Positions 1-6,995 of a DNA stretch of 64,000 nt are shown here, in pieces. The translations under genes and the position numbers were made by a program. The stretch covers positions 248,001-312,000 of the forward strand of contig NZ_CP047943.1 of the NCBI RefSeq assembly GCF_014279595.1, given 5' to 3'. Every line of letters starts with the position of its first letter. Positions within the stretch are counted from its first letter, which is position 1. The stretch is from Synechococcus sp. RS9909. GTDB lineage: Bacteria > Cyanobacteriota > Cyanobacteriia > PCC-6307 > Cyanobiaceae. Below the pieces are notes generated by a model. That model did not search any database. It was not told the origin of the DNA and worked only from the letters and a program-made list of their open reading frames with translations.

Positions 1-535
1 CCTTCTCCGACAGGCTCACGGCCGTGCCTTCCAGATTCTCCAGGGGCCAGCTGATCGCCAGTGCCGGGTCGTCCCAGCGGATCGCCCGTTCCTGCTCTCG
101 GCTCCAGTAGCCACGGGTTTTGTACTGCACTTCCGCCACAGCGCTGAGGGTGAGAAAACCGTGGGCAAATCCCTCCGGCACCCACAGCTGCTGCTGGTTG
201 TCGGCGCTCAGCTCCACGCCGGCCCATTGCCCGTTGCTTGGCGAGGAGGTGCGCAGATCTACCACCACATCGAAAATCCTGCCGACGCTGGCCCGCACCA
301 GTTTCGCTTGGGGGGCCGCAGGTAGCTGGTAGTGGAGCCCCCTGAGGACGCCTTGGGAGGAGCGGGAGTGGTTGTCTTGCACGAAGGCCACGTGTTCGCC
401 CACCGCTGCATCGAAGCGGCGCTGGTTCCAGCTTTCGAAAAACCAGCCGCGATCATCGCCGAAACGCTGCGGTGTGAGCAGGAGCGGGCCGCTCAGCCGT
501 TGCCCCTGGGGGCTGGTGAGCGGTTCAGCCTGCAT
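1..535 (-). CDS. rfbC: dTDP-4-dehydrorhamnose 3,5-epimerase, C-terminal end cut by window edge
   Basis: Epimerises dTDP-4-keto-6-deoxyglucose at C3 and C5, the third step of dTDP-L-rhamnose synthesis in the cytoplasm. The readable N-terminal 178 residues contain the family hallmarks: GVLRGLHYQ with the catalytic His, FVQDNHSRS, and [10 protein letters not shown]. The chosen ATG (533-535) overlaps the end of rfbA by 11 bases, which indicates translational coupling in an rfbA-rfbC operon. The stop codon lies outside the window. The family is usually about 185-195 residues, so only a few residues are missing. Family assignment is secure from motifs. Confidence 0.93.
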   Translation of the reverse strand, partial: MQAEPLTSPQGQRLSGPLLLTPQRFGDDRGWFFESWNQRRFDAAVGEHVAFVQDNHSRSSQGVLRGLHYQLPAAPQAKLVRASVGRIFDVVVDLRTSSPSNGQWAGVELSADNQQQLWVPEGFAHGFLTLSAVAEVQYKTRGYWSREQERAIRWDDPALAISWPLENLEGTAVSLSEK

Positions 536-1466
536 GGGTCGGCCTGCGCAGGCTGCTCTGCAGGGCGGCGTTGTCACTCAGACTGTCGTCCAGCAGTTGG
601 AGCAGGTAGGTGCCGTAGCCGCTTTTTTTGAGTGGCTGGGCCAGAGCCGTGAGTTGCTCGGCGTTGATCCAGCCCTGGCGCCAGGCCACCTCCTCCGGGC
701 AGCCCACCTTCAGGCCCTGGCGATGTTCCAGGGTGCGGATGTAGCCGCTGGCGTCGTTGAGCGAATCGCAGGTGCCCGTATCCAGCCAGGCCATGCCGCG
801 GCCCATCAGTTCCACCTGCAGGAGCCCGTCGTTGAGATACAGCTGATTCAGATCAGTGATCTCCAGCTCTCCCCGGGCGGAGGGCTGCACCTGCTGGGCC
901 CTCTCCACCACGGAGGCGTCATAGAAGTAGAGACCGGTCACGGCATAGCGGCTCTTGGGCTGTTTGGGTTTCTCCTCGATGCTCAGCACCCGGCCCTGGT
1001 GATCAAATTCCGCCACGCCGTAGCGCTCCGGATCGCTCACGGGATAGGCAAACACGGTGGCGCCTTGCGCCTGGGCGTTGCTGCTGCGCAGCTGGGGCAC
1101 CAGGTCGTGACCGTGGAACAGGTTGTCGCCCAGCACCAGGGCGGCGGGCCGTCCGGCGAGAAAGTCGGCGCCGATCAGAAAGGCCTGGGCCAGGCCATCG
1201 GGGGAGGGCTGAATCGCGTAGTCGATCGCCATCCCCCAGCGGCTCCCATCCCCCAGTAGCCGTTGAAAGGCCGCCTGATCGTGGGGTGTGGTGATGATCA
1301 GCACCTCGCGGATCCCCGCCAGCATCAAGGTGCTGAGCGGGTAATAGATCATCGGTTTGTCATACACCGGCAGCAGCTGCTTGCTCACCGCCTGGGTGAT
1401 CGGATGCAGCCGGGAGCCGCTACCGCCCGCGAGGATGATGCCTTTGCGAGCGCTGGAAGAGCTCAA
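525..1466 (-). CDS. rfbA: glucose-1-phosphate thymidylyltransferase
   Basis: Makes dTDP-glucose from dTTP and glucose-1-phosphate, the first step of the dTDP-rhamnose pathway. The nucleotide-binding signature GGSGSRLHP lies near residue 14, followed by [12 protein letters not shown] and an EEKPKQPKS sugar-phosphate motif, all typical of RmlA. The reading frame stays open upstream to an ATG at 1590-1592, but that extension does not resemble the family. A TTG at 1464-1466 gives 313 residues and places the start just before [10 protein letters not shown], so I prefer it. No strong ribosome binding site is visible before it. The gene overlaps rfbC by 11 bases. Confidence 0.93.
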   Translation of the reverse strand: MSSSSARKGIILAGGSGSRLHPITQAVSKQLLPVYDKPMIYYPLSTLMLAGIREVLIITTPHDQAAFQRLLGDGSRWGMAIDYAIQPSPDGLAQAFLIGADFLAGRPAALVLGDNLFHGHDLVPQLRSSNAQAQGATVFAYPVSDPERYGVAEFDHQGRVLSIEEKPKQPKSRYAVTGLYFYDASVVERAQQVQPSARGELEITDLNQLYLNDGLLQVELMGRGMAWLDTGTCDSLNDASGYIRTLEHRQGLKVGCPEEVAWRQGWINAEQLTALAQPLKKSGYGTYLLQLLDDSLSDNAALQSSLRRPTHAG

Positions 1467-1710
1467 GGGTTCTGCGTTGCGCAGGCCTATTTCAGCATGG
1501 GTGCTGCGCTGGAGCGCCAACTGGAGGTCAAGCCAGTCGCGAAGAGCCAGATCGAATGCGGCCATGGCCGAGGGAGGGGTCCAGCCGTCCAATTGATTTT
1601 TTTGTGGGCGTGTTATGCGTTGATGCCGTTAAAAGGGTTTCTACCGCCAGCGCGGCTTTCAGGCCACGGCTACTACAGGTGGATGATTTACTGAGCGGCG
1701 AGGGTCCGGT

Positions 1711-1800
1711 GTGGCTAGGGATTTGTTGTTCGACCTCCAGGGTTGGTTCACTCTCCTCTTGGGCGGCCTGGTAACGCTGGTGTGGCTGAGGCTAGCGTGA
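1711..1800 (+). CDS. possible 29-residue hydrophobic small protein
   Basis: A GTG at 1711 preceded by GAGGG (spacing about 7) opens a 29-codon frame ending in TGA at 1798-1800, 20 bases before vapB. The predicted product is a short membrane-type peptide: an amphipathic start (LLFDLQGWFTLLL) followed by a hydrophobic stretch and an RLA end. A related but frameshifted sequence lies at 4277-4331. It could be a real small membrane protein, a type I toxin-like peptide or a fragment of a decayed gene. Expression is unproven. Confidence 0.25.
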   Translation: MARDLLFDLQGWFTLLLGGLVTLVWLRLA

Positions 1801-1820
1801 TGTGAGATGAGTGATGTTTG

Positions 1821-2060
1821 ATGCGTACCACGCTTCAGTTGGACGACGATGTGCTCGATGCTGCACGCGTTCTCGCCCGCCAGCAGCACCTCAGTGTTGG
1901 TGAGGTGATCAGTGAATTGGCGCGCCAGGCGTTGCGCCGCCCTGCTGGGCTGGAGGAGCCGCCATCGGAGCGGTCCGGGTTGCCCCTCTTGCCGATCAAG
2001 TCCTCCGGTGGCGTGGTTGACCTCAATCTGGTGAATCAGCTGCGTGATGAGGAGCGCTGA
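1821..2060 (+). CDS. vapB: VapB-type antitoxin
   Basis: A 79-residue protein with the ribbon-helix-helix start MRTTLQLDDDVLDAARVLA, typical of VapB antitoxins that bind DNA as dimers and neutralise a partner PIN toxin through the C-terminal tail. The ATG at 1821 is preferred over an in-frame TTG three bases earlier. The stop codon overlaps the ATG of the next gene (TGATG), the usual coupling in antitoxin-toxin operons. Helix-turn content and gene order identify it rather than any catalytic residue. Confidence 0.85.
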   Translation: MRTTLQLDDDVLDAARVLARQQHLSVGEVISELARQALRRPAGLEEPPSERSGLPLLPIKSSGGVVDLNLVNQLRDEER

Positions 2061-2509
2061 TGGACGCGCCGATTGCGTTGCTGGATGTGAACGTGTTGAT
2101 CGCCTTGCTGGATCCCCAGCATGTGCATCACGAGCCTGCCCATCGCTGGTTCCAGGCCAACGCCAGCTATGGCTGGGCGACGTGTCCACTAACGCAGAAC
2201 GCCCTGCTGCGCATCCTCAGCAATCCTCGCTATCCCAACAGCCCCGGTGGTCCGGCTTCGGTGATGCCGTTGCTGCAGGGGATGCTTTCCCACCCAGGCC
2301 ACCTGTTCTGGCCTGACCTCCTCTCGTGGTCCACTGATGGCGAGCTGCAGGCTGAGCTGCTTCTTCATCACGGCCAGATCACCGACACCTACCTGCTGGC
2401 CCTGGCCGTGCACCAAGGGGGTTGCCTGATGAGCTTTGATGCACGATTGAGTACATGTGCGGTGCCTGGGGGTGGCGACGCGCTTTGCCTGATTGATTCC
2501 CAGGTGTGA
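2060..2509 (+). CDS. vapC: VapC-type PIN-domain toxin (ribonuclease)
   Basis: A 149-residue PIN-domain protein, expected to cleave RNA with Mg2+ and to be held inactive by the upstream antitoxin. Acidic metal-binding positions are visible at D9 (LLDVNVL), D109 (TDTYLLAL) and D127 (SFDARL). The fold-typical sequence AVHQGGCLMSFD is intact, and there is no frameshift, so the toxin is probably active. The ATG overlaps the vapB stop by one base. The target RNA cannot be deduced from sequence. Confidence 0.88.
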   Translation: MDAPIALLDVNVLIALLDPQHVHHEPAHRWFQANASYGWATCPLTQNALLRILSNPRYPNSPGGPASVMPLLQGMLSHPGHLFWPDLLSWSTDGELQAELLLHHGQITDTYLLALAVHQGGCLMSFDARLSTCAVPGGGDALCLIDSQV

Positions 2510-2664
2510 ATCAGTGGCATCCGCGTCATGCCGTCCAATCAGCTTGATCGGCGTTTCACTTGAATCCGGAAGCGTTGATGCTTGGATCCTTGCGGCACCA
2601 GTCGCGCTGCGTCAGGAGCTTCGGCTCGTGCAAAGCCGTGCGGAGCCCGGTGCGGCCTGTGGAA

Positions 2665-3000
2665 TCACGGACTGCTCAACAGCGCGCCAACCAGCTGCAG
2701 AACGCGTTCCACCACAGGAATCGGAGCCTTGGCGATCAGCTCGGCTTCTTGGCTGCGCCAGTCCAGGCTGCGTAGTTGATCCGCCAAGATCACACCCTGC
2801 ACCGTTCCTTGTTCCGGCAGTGCCACTTCAAACGGGTATCCCTTCACCTTGCTGGTGATTGGACACACCAAAGCCAGGCCAACCTTGCTGTTGTAGGCCG
2901 ATGGCGACACCACCACTGCCGGTCGGCGTCCAGCCTGCTCACGTCCACTCTGTGGCGTGAAGCTGAGCCAGATCAGATCGCCGCGCTCCGGCGCTCTCAC
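2665..3000 (-). CDS. mazF: MazF-type endoribonuclease toxin
   Basis: A 111-residue protein of the MazF/PemK family, which cleaves single-stranded mRNA at short sequences. The family core is clear: RGDLIWLSFTP near the start, the GRRPAVVVSP segment with the basic residues, CPITSKVKGYPFEV, and GVILADQLRSLDW. The GTG at 2998-3000 overlaps the stop of the antitoxin gene (GTGGTGA), giving the usual family length. An earlier in-frame ATG at 3028-3030 would add ten residues inside the antitoxin gene and is less likely. The protein appears complete. Confidence 0.9.
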   Translation of the reverse strand: MRAPERGDLIWLSFTPQSGREQAGRRPAVVVSPSAYNSKVGLALVCPITSKVKGYPFEVALPEQGTVQGVILADQLRSLDWRSQEAELIAKAPIPVVERVLQLVGALLSSP

Positions 3001-3233
3001 CACGCCTCCGCACCGCTGGCATCGCCCCAATCAGTTGAGCTGTGTTGGTTCTCGGCCGTGATCTCAGCCAGTAGAGCCTCCAAGTGGATCGCCGCTGCGG
3101 GTCTTGCGAGCAATGCACCGTCCTCCACCTTCACCTCCATCTCGCTGCCGGAGCCAACGCCCAGCGCATTGGCGAACACCTTTGGGATCCTCAGCCCCAG
3201 GCTGTTGCCCCAGGCCTGCACCTTCACTTTCAC
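2997..3233 (-). CDS. mazE: MazE-type antitoxin (AbrB/SpoVT fold)
   Basis: A 78-residue protein starting at a GTG (3231-3233) with the swapped-hairpin DNA-binding signature VKVQAWGNSLGLRIPK, followed by EMEVKVEDGALLARP and an acidic, flexible C-terminus that in this family wraps around the toxin. The reading frame is open much further upstream, but that part has no recognisable content, and the GTG places the AbrB fold right at the N-terminus as expected. The stop overlaps mazF. A TATACT at 3257-3262 on the same strand could be its -10 element. Confidence 0.88.
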   Translation of the reverse strand: MKVKVQAWGNSLGLRIPKVFANALGVGSGSEMEVKVEDGALLARPAAAIHLEALLAEITAENQHSSTDWGDASGAEAW

Positions 3234-3617
3234 TGCAGCCGCACTCGAATAGACAAAGTATATCCATCGGAGGCTTTGAAATCGGGGGAACCCCAAGCCC
3301 GATTGAATTCGGCCATGACCGAGGTCTCCAATCGTCCAACCATGCCCCCTATCGCTGCTGCAGGCACGGTGAATAACTGGTCGGGCAACGGTCACGATCA
3401 GCCCCCTCGGCAGAACAAGCGCCGTCATGCCGCAATCAAGCTGTGCCGGCCTCACTGGCCGATGCGGCCCTGATTCGCAGTCATCAACGCCTGCACCCAG
3501 GCCCATGGCGCTGATGTCTTGGCAGGCTGTGCGGTCGGTGGCGATCAGCGAGGGCCAGGATTCTTGACCGCTTGGTGCCACTCGGTCACACTAGAATTTG
3601 CTTGTGAGGGCGCTTCA
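3234..3617. other. intergenic region between divergent mazEF and parDE
   Basis: No credible gene is seen in these 384 bases. Open frames exist on both strands but have no family resemblance. Visible elements are TATACT at 3257-3262 (minus strand, 24 bases before mazE) and TAGAAT at 3592-3597 (plus strand, 20 bases before parD), either of which could be a -10 box. The length suggests the remains of a decayed gene, but nothing recognisable is left. Confidence 0.4.
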
Positions 3618-3863
3618 GTGGTCGTCAAGAGTTCCGTGTCTATTCGTGAGGATCAGCATGCCTTTGCCAAAGCGTTGGTGAGTGCTGGTCGCTTTCCGTC
3701 CTTGAGTGCTGTGCTGCAGCAGGGTCTTGAGCTTTTGCAGCAGCAGGAGGCTGATGCCCAGGCCGATCGAGCCGCTTTGCGAGTCTTGCTCCAGCAGCGA
3801 TCCGAAGGGGATTTCATCTCTGCCGATCAACTGCGGGCCAGGTTGGCGGCGCAGTCTCGATGA
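3618..3863 (+). CDS. parD: ParD-type antitoxin
   Basis: An 81-residue protein beginning at a GTG at 3618, with AGGG seven bases upstream as a ribosome binding site. The N-terminus (SSVSIREDQHAFAKALVSAG) and the SAVLQQGLELLQQQE helix match ParD/CC2985-type ribbon-helix-helix antitoxins, followed by a long helix and a toxin-binding tail. The stop overlaps the start of the toxin gene (ATGA). An upstream ATG at 3519 would add 33 residues of unlike composition and is rejected. Confidence 0.85.
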   Translation: MVVKSSVSIREDQHAFAKALVSAGRFPSLSAVLQQGLELLQQQEADAQADRAALRVLLQQRSEGDFISADQLRARLAAQSR

Positions 3864-4228
3864 GTGAAGCTCCGTGGTCGGTGGTCTTCGCTGCAGAGGC
3901 GATCAACGATCTGCTGCTGATCACCGAGTACCTCACGCAGTCCTACTGCGGTTTTGGAGAGCCACCGGCTGAAGCCAATCGGCACGCCCAGGTGCGCATC
4001 GAGGCGATCATCGCTGCTGCCGAACGGCTGGCCACCGCTCCCTTCCGCAGAGAATGTCACGACGATCTGCTGCCTGGCCTTCGCCATCTGGCATTGGATC
4101 GCGCGGACTATTGGTTTCGTCCACGTTCTGAGCAGCGAGACATCCAGGTGTTGGCCGTGTTCTTTGGGGGCCAGGATCATCAGCGTCGGATGTTGGTGCG
4201 CCTGCTGCAAAACAGTTCCGAGGTCTGA
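3860..4228 (+). CDS. parE: ParE/RelE-superfamily toxin
   Basis: A 122-residue small toxin. The sequence WSVVFAAEAINDLLLITEYL at the start, RIEAIIAAAERLA in the middle and FRPRSEQRDIQVLAVFFGGQDH near the end follow the ParE pattern of two helices and a beta-sheet. ParE members poison gyrase and RelE members cut ribosomal mRNA; the ParD-type partner favours ParE. The gene is translationally coupled to the antitoxin by a 4-base overlap and looks intact. Confidence 0.83.
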   Translation: MSEAPWSVVFAAEAINDLLLITEYLTQSYCGFGEPPAEANRHAQVRIEAIIAAAERLATAPFRRECHDDLLPGLRHLALDRADYWFRPRSEQRDIQVLAVFFGGQDHQRRMLVRLLQNSSEV

Positions 4229-4334
4229 GCCTTGTTTGTTCACCGGCTACGCCGAAGCTGTGGCGGTTGGGGCCAGCGTGGGTAGGGTTTGGTTTTCGAT
4301 ATCCAGGGCTGGATCACCCTGCTCCAGCGCTGCG

Positions 4335-4769
4335 TCAGGCCAGAAGGAGTCGTTCGAGGCCAGCGAAGCGATCGAAGTCGCGATCAAAGCTCACAAGCCG
4401 CCAGCCATTGCTGATGGCCAGCGCTGCCAGGTAGGTGTCGGTGCAGAGGCGGGCCGGGTGGTTGCCCCCTGCCATCAGCTGATGGAAGACATCCCAGCCA
4501 TTGCTCGTCGGTGTCGCCATCCCCACTCCCTCGAGTTGGCAGAACGCTCGCAGAAGCTCAGAGGCATCCCGGGCGCTTTTCACCGCGGCGCCCATCACCT
4601 TCGCTTGGCTCACCAGGCGCACGAGGCCCAGGGCTGTCACCGTGCAGAACAGCACCTGTTCAGCGGCTTCGCCCTCCCAGTAGGCCACCGCATGATCGTG
4701 GTGCTTGTGATCGGCTGTCGCCAGTGCCAGCCACACGTTGAGGTCTGGCAGGTCTGCGCGGCCGCTCAT
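4335..4769 (-). CDS. vapC: VapC-type PIN-domain toxin (second pair)
   Basis: A 144-residue PIN-domain ribonuclease. D9 (LPDLNVWLAL), D111 (CTDTYLAALA) and D129 (SFDRDFDRF) fit the metal-binding acidic set. It resembles the toxin at 2060-2509 in design (a DxN start, a CTDTY- or ITDTY-type segment, a final SFD), so the two belong to the same PIN subgroup. The ATG overlaps the antitoxin stop by four bases. No damage is visible. Confidence 0.88.
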   Translation of the reverse strand: MSGRADLPDLNVWLALATADHKHHDHAVAYWEGEAAEQVLFCTVTALGLVRLVSQAKVMGAAVKSARDASELLRAFCQLEGVGMATPTSNGWDVFHQLMAGGNHPARLCTDTYLAALAISNGWRLVSFDRDFDRFAGLERLLLA

Positions 4770-5005
4770 GGCTCAAGCAGTTCAAACAGGGCGGCATTGC
4801 TCACGCGGCTGGAGTCAATCGCAAGTTGACCCTCAAGCCTCGGCAGCTGACGTGCTGAGCGTTGCGCAGTGGTCGATGGCGTCGGGGCCTCAAGACCTTG
4901 TTCTACGTAGTGCTGCAAAAGCTGCTTCAAGGTCAGCTGTTCCCTGGCGGCCCTCGCCTTGAGTCGCGCGAACAGAGGATCTGGCAGTTCGAGCGTGGTT
5001 CGCAT
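4766..5005 (-). CDS. vapB: VapB-type antitoxin (second pair)
   Basis: A 79-residue ribbon-helix-helix antitoxin starting MRTTLELPDPLFARLKARA, followed by a helix (QLTLKQLLQHYVEQGLEA) and a variable toxin-binding tail. It is coupled to the PIN toxin by a 4-base overlap. A pair of identical self-complementary octamers stands 18-37 bases upstream of the ATG and is the likely operator through which the complex represses itself. Confidence 0.87.
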   Translation of the reverse strand: MRTTLELPDPLFARLKARAAREQLTLKQLLQHYVEQGLEAPTPSTTAQRSARQLPRLEGQLAIDSSRVSNAALFELLEP

Positions 5006-5022
5006 GGGGCAGCTTGCCTGAA

Positions 5023-5042
5023 ATGCGCATATTAATGCGCAT
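5023..5042. promoter_or_regulatory. probable VapB operator: two ATGCGCAT palindromes
   Basis: Two copies of the palindromic octamer ATGCGCAT (5023-5030 and 5035-5042) are separated by the four bases ATTA, so the whole 20-base block is nearly self-complementary. It lies 18 bases upstream of the vapB start codon and overlaps an AT-rich, -10-like stretch on the minus strand. Ribbon-helix-helix antitoxins bind such paired short palindromes. Binding itself is inferred. Confidence 0.6.
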
Positions 5043-5116
5043 CAACGCGATGGATCCATGGCGCGATGCCGAGGGTTGATCGATCCTGAGGGTTGAGCTG
5101 ACGCTCCACCCACCCC

Positions 5117-6040
5117 ATGGCTCCCACTCTTTATCTGCATTGGACCGCCACCGGTTACGACTGGATTCGGCCCGGCCGCTACCACGCGATCATCGGCGGG
5201 GATGGCCGGGTGCATCGGCTCCATGCCTACAGCGTCGATCTGCCGGCCCACACCTACGCCCGCAACAGCAACAGCGTCGCCCTTTCCTGCGCCTGCATGG
5301 GCGGCATCCCCGATCCCTGGACCCAGCCGCCGACGCCATCGCAGCTGCAAGCGCTCTGCGAGGAAGCGGCCGCCATTGCCCGCAGCTGGGGCTGGAGCGC
5401 TGAAGACATCACGATCCGCACGGTGATGACCCACGCGGAAGCCGCCTCCAACCGCGACGGCCGCGTCATGCACGACAACTACGGCCCCGTGATCTGGGGC
5501 GGCACCGGCGAGCGTTGGGATCTGCTGCAGCTCGAGAAGAACGGCCCCAGCGATGGCGGTGATCAGCTGCGCGCCCGCATCCGCGCCATCCTCGCTGGCA
5601 GCGATGGTGTGCCTCCGGCAGCGCCGGCGGGGCAGCCTGCCGGGTCGCCGCTGCAGTTCCGTGGCAGCACCACGATTCAGGCCCGCGGTGAGGCGCTCAC
5701 GGTGCAGAGCGATGCCCATGGCACCTCCTGGGCCCTGGTGTCTGATTTGCTCGCGCTTTACGGCATCGCCTACGCCTGGGATGCCAATGGCCGCCGCGTC
5801 TTGATCGGTGCCCTCGATGTCGCCCCTACCTACCGCGACGATTCCGTGCAGGCGTCGGTGGGCTGGCCCCTGTTCACCATGACCCTGGAAACCGCCAGCG
5901 CCCCGGTGATCCTCACCGGCATCGTCCGCCCCTCCGACGCGGGCGATCGCGCCTGGTGCCGCGTGGTGGAATTCGCCGAGGAGTTCGGCATCACCGTGCG
6001 CTTCGAGCCTCTGGAGCTGGGCGAACGGCGCGGCGGCTGA
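5117..6040 (+). CDS. N-acetylmuramoyl-L-alanine amidase-like (PGRP/amidase_2) protein
   Basis: A 307-residue protein. The first ~150 residues look like the zinc amidase_2/PGRP fold: LHWTATGYDW with a candidate ligand His8, YHAIIGGDGRVH, HTYARNSNSVALS and an MTHAEA segment with a second His. Such enzymes cut the bond between MurNAc and the stem peptide. A Pro/Ala/Gly-rich linker (about residues 175-190) leads to a C-terminal region I do not recognise. No signal peptide is visible, so export would need another route. It stands alone, transcribed towards the 3' end of the giant gene. A prophage lysozyme-like origin is possible, but no phage genes surround it. Confidence 0.7.
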   Translation: MAPTLYLHWTATGYDWIRPGRYHAIIGGDGRVHRLHAYSVDLPAHTYARNSNSVALSCACMGGIPDPWTQPPTPSQLQALCEEAAAIARSWGWSAEDITIRTVMTHAEAASNRDGRVMHDNYGPVIWGGTGERWDLLQLEKNGPSDGGDQLRARIRAILAGSDGVPPAAPAGQPAGSPLQFRGSTTIQARGEALTVQSDAHGTSWALVSDLLALYGIAYAWDANGRRVLIGALDVAPTYRDDSVQASVGWPLFTMTLETASAPVILTGIVRPSDAGDRAWCRVVEFAEEFGITVRFEPLELGERRGG

Positions 6041-6090
6041 GCCCGATCCCACGAGTTGGTGGTGGTTGACCAGCAGTGCTGGATCAGTGA

Positions 6091-6995
6091 TCAGAACTTC
6101 CAGCGGAAGCCGCCGCCGTAGTTGATCGATTCGGTGCTGCCCGGTGCGAGCTGGCCCAGACCGTTCACGTACAGGCTGAGCTTGTCGTTCACCACCACAT
6201 CGAGGCCCAGGCCCAGATTCCACCAAGAGGAGGGTGCGGCCACACCGGCCACGGTGAAGGAGGAGCCTGGTGCCGCAGTGAACTGGGCGGTGAGGTCGCG
6301 GTTGGTGTTGCCCAGATCCCAGGCGTAACCGATGCTCACCCGAGGGATCACCGTCATGCCGTTGGTCTGGAACGGCTGCTTGAACTCGACGCCGAGCTCG
6401 AGCGGAACCGAGCTGTACGACACGTTGTCGTAGCGGAGGGAGTAGCTGGCCTTGCCCGGATCGGGGGAGGCGATCAGGGGGTTGCCGGGCTGTTGGTAGG
6501 CGCGGTTGTTCGACGACGTCGATTCGGAGTAGCTGTTCTGGTTCAGCTGCAGCCAGCTGATGCCCAGCGACGGGATCAGGCTGCCCTGGTTGCCGGTGTT
6601 GATCACCTGGCTCAGTTGGAGGGTGCCGCCGAGGGCGGTGCTGGAGCTGGTGCCCTTCTCTGTGGCGGGGTAGCCGGGGATGTTCACCTGACGGGTGATG
6701 TCGGTGTTGAAGCCGCCCACGCCGAAGGAGCCCGAGAGCCAGGTGGCTGAGCCGAGCCGTTGCTTGGCGTACACCATGCCGCTCCAGCCTTCCGTTTCAC
6801 CGAAGGTGTTCGGTTCGCCGGTGGTGGTCCAGAGGTTGTCGAAGCGACCGGCCAGGCCCACCAGGGTGTTGCTGCCGATCAGGGTGTCGGCGCCCACGGT
6901 GGTGTTGAACGCCGTGGTGTTGTAACCGGCCTGGTCGGAGCTGCCGCTGCCGGGGGTGCTGGCGTCGGAACCGCCCGCATTCACCCAGCTGCGCC
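6091..6995 (-). other. autotransporter beta-barrel domain of the giant protein
   Basis: About 300 C-terminal residues with alternating polar/apolar strands rich in aromatic residues at strand ends: WRSWVNAGG, WSGMVYAKQRLG, WLSGSFGVGGF, SLIPSLGISWLQLN, YSSVPLELGVEFKQPF, PRVSIGYAWDL, WWNLGLGLDVVV, KLSLYVNGLGQLA and the final YGGGFRWKF. This is the pattern of the 12-stranded autotransporter translocator that sits in the outer membrane. Two Cys just upstream (QRCIAEV and SDCGKW, about 28 residues apart) are unusual for this class. Confidence 0.9.

Noticed and set aside
3234-3617. N-terminal extension of MazE running to 3581
   Set aside because: The open frame continues, but the extra ~116 residues show no fold, and the AbrB motif must start at the N-terminus.
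5117-6040. Amidase as evidence of a prophage
   Set aside because: No integrase, terminase, capsid or tail genes flank it and no attachment sites were seen.
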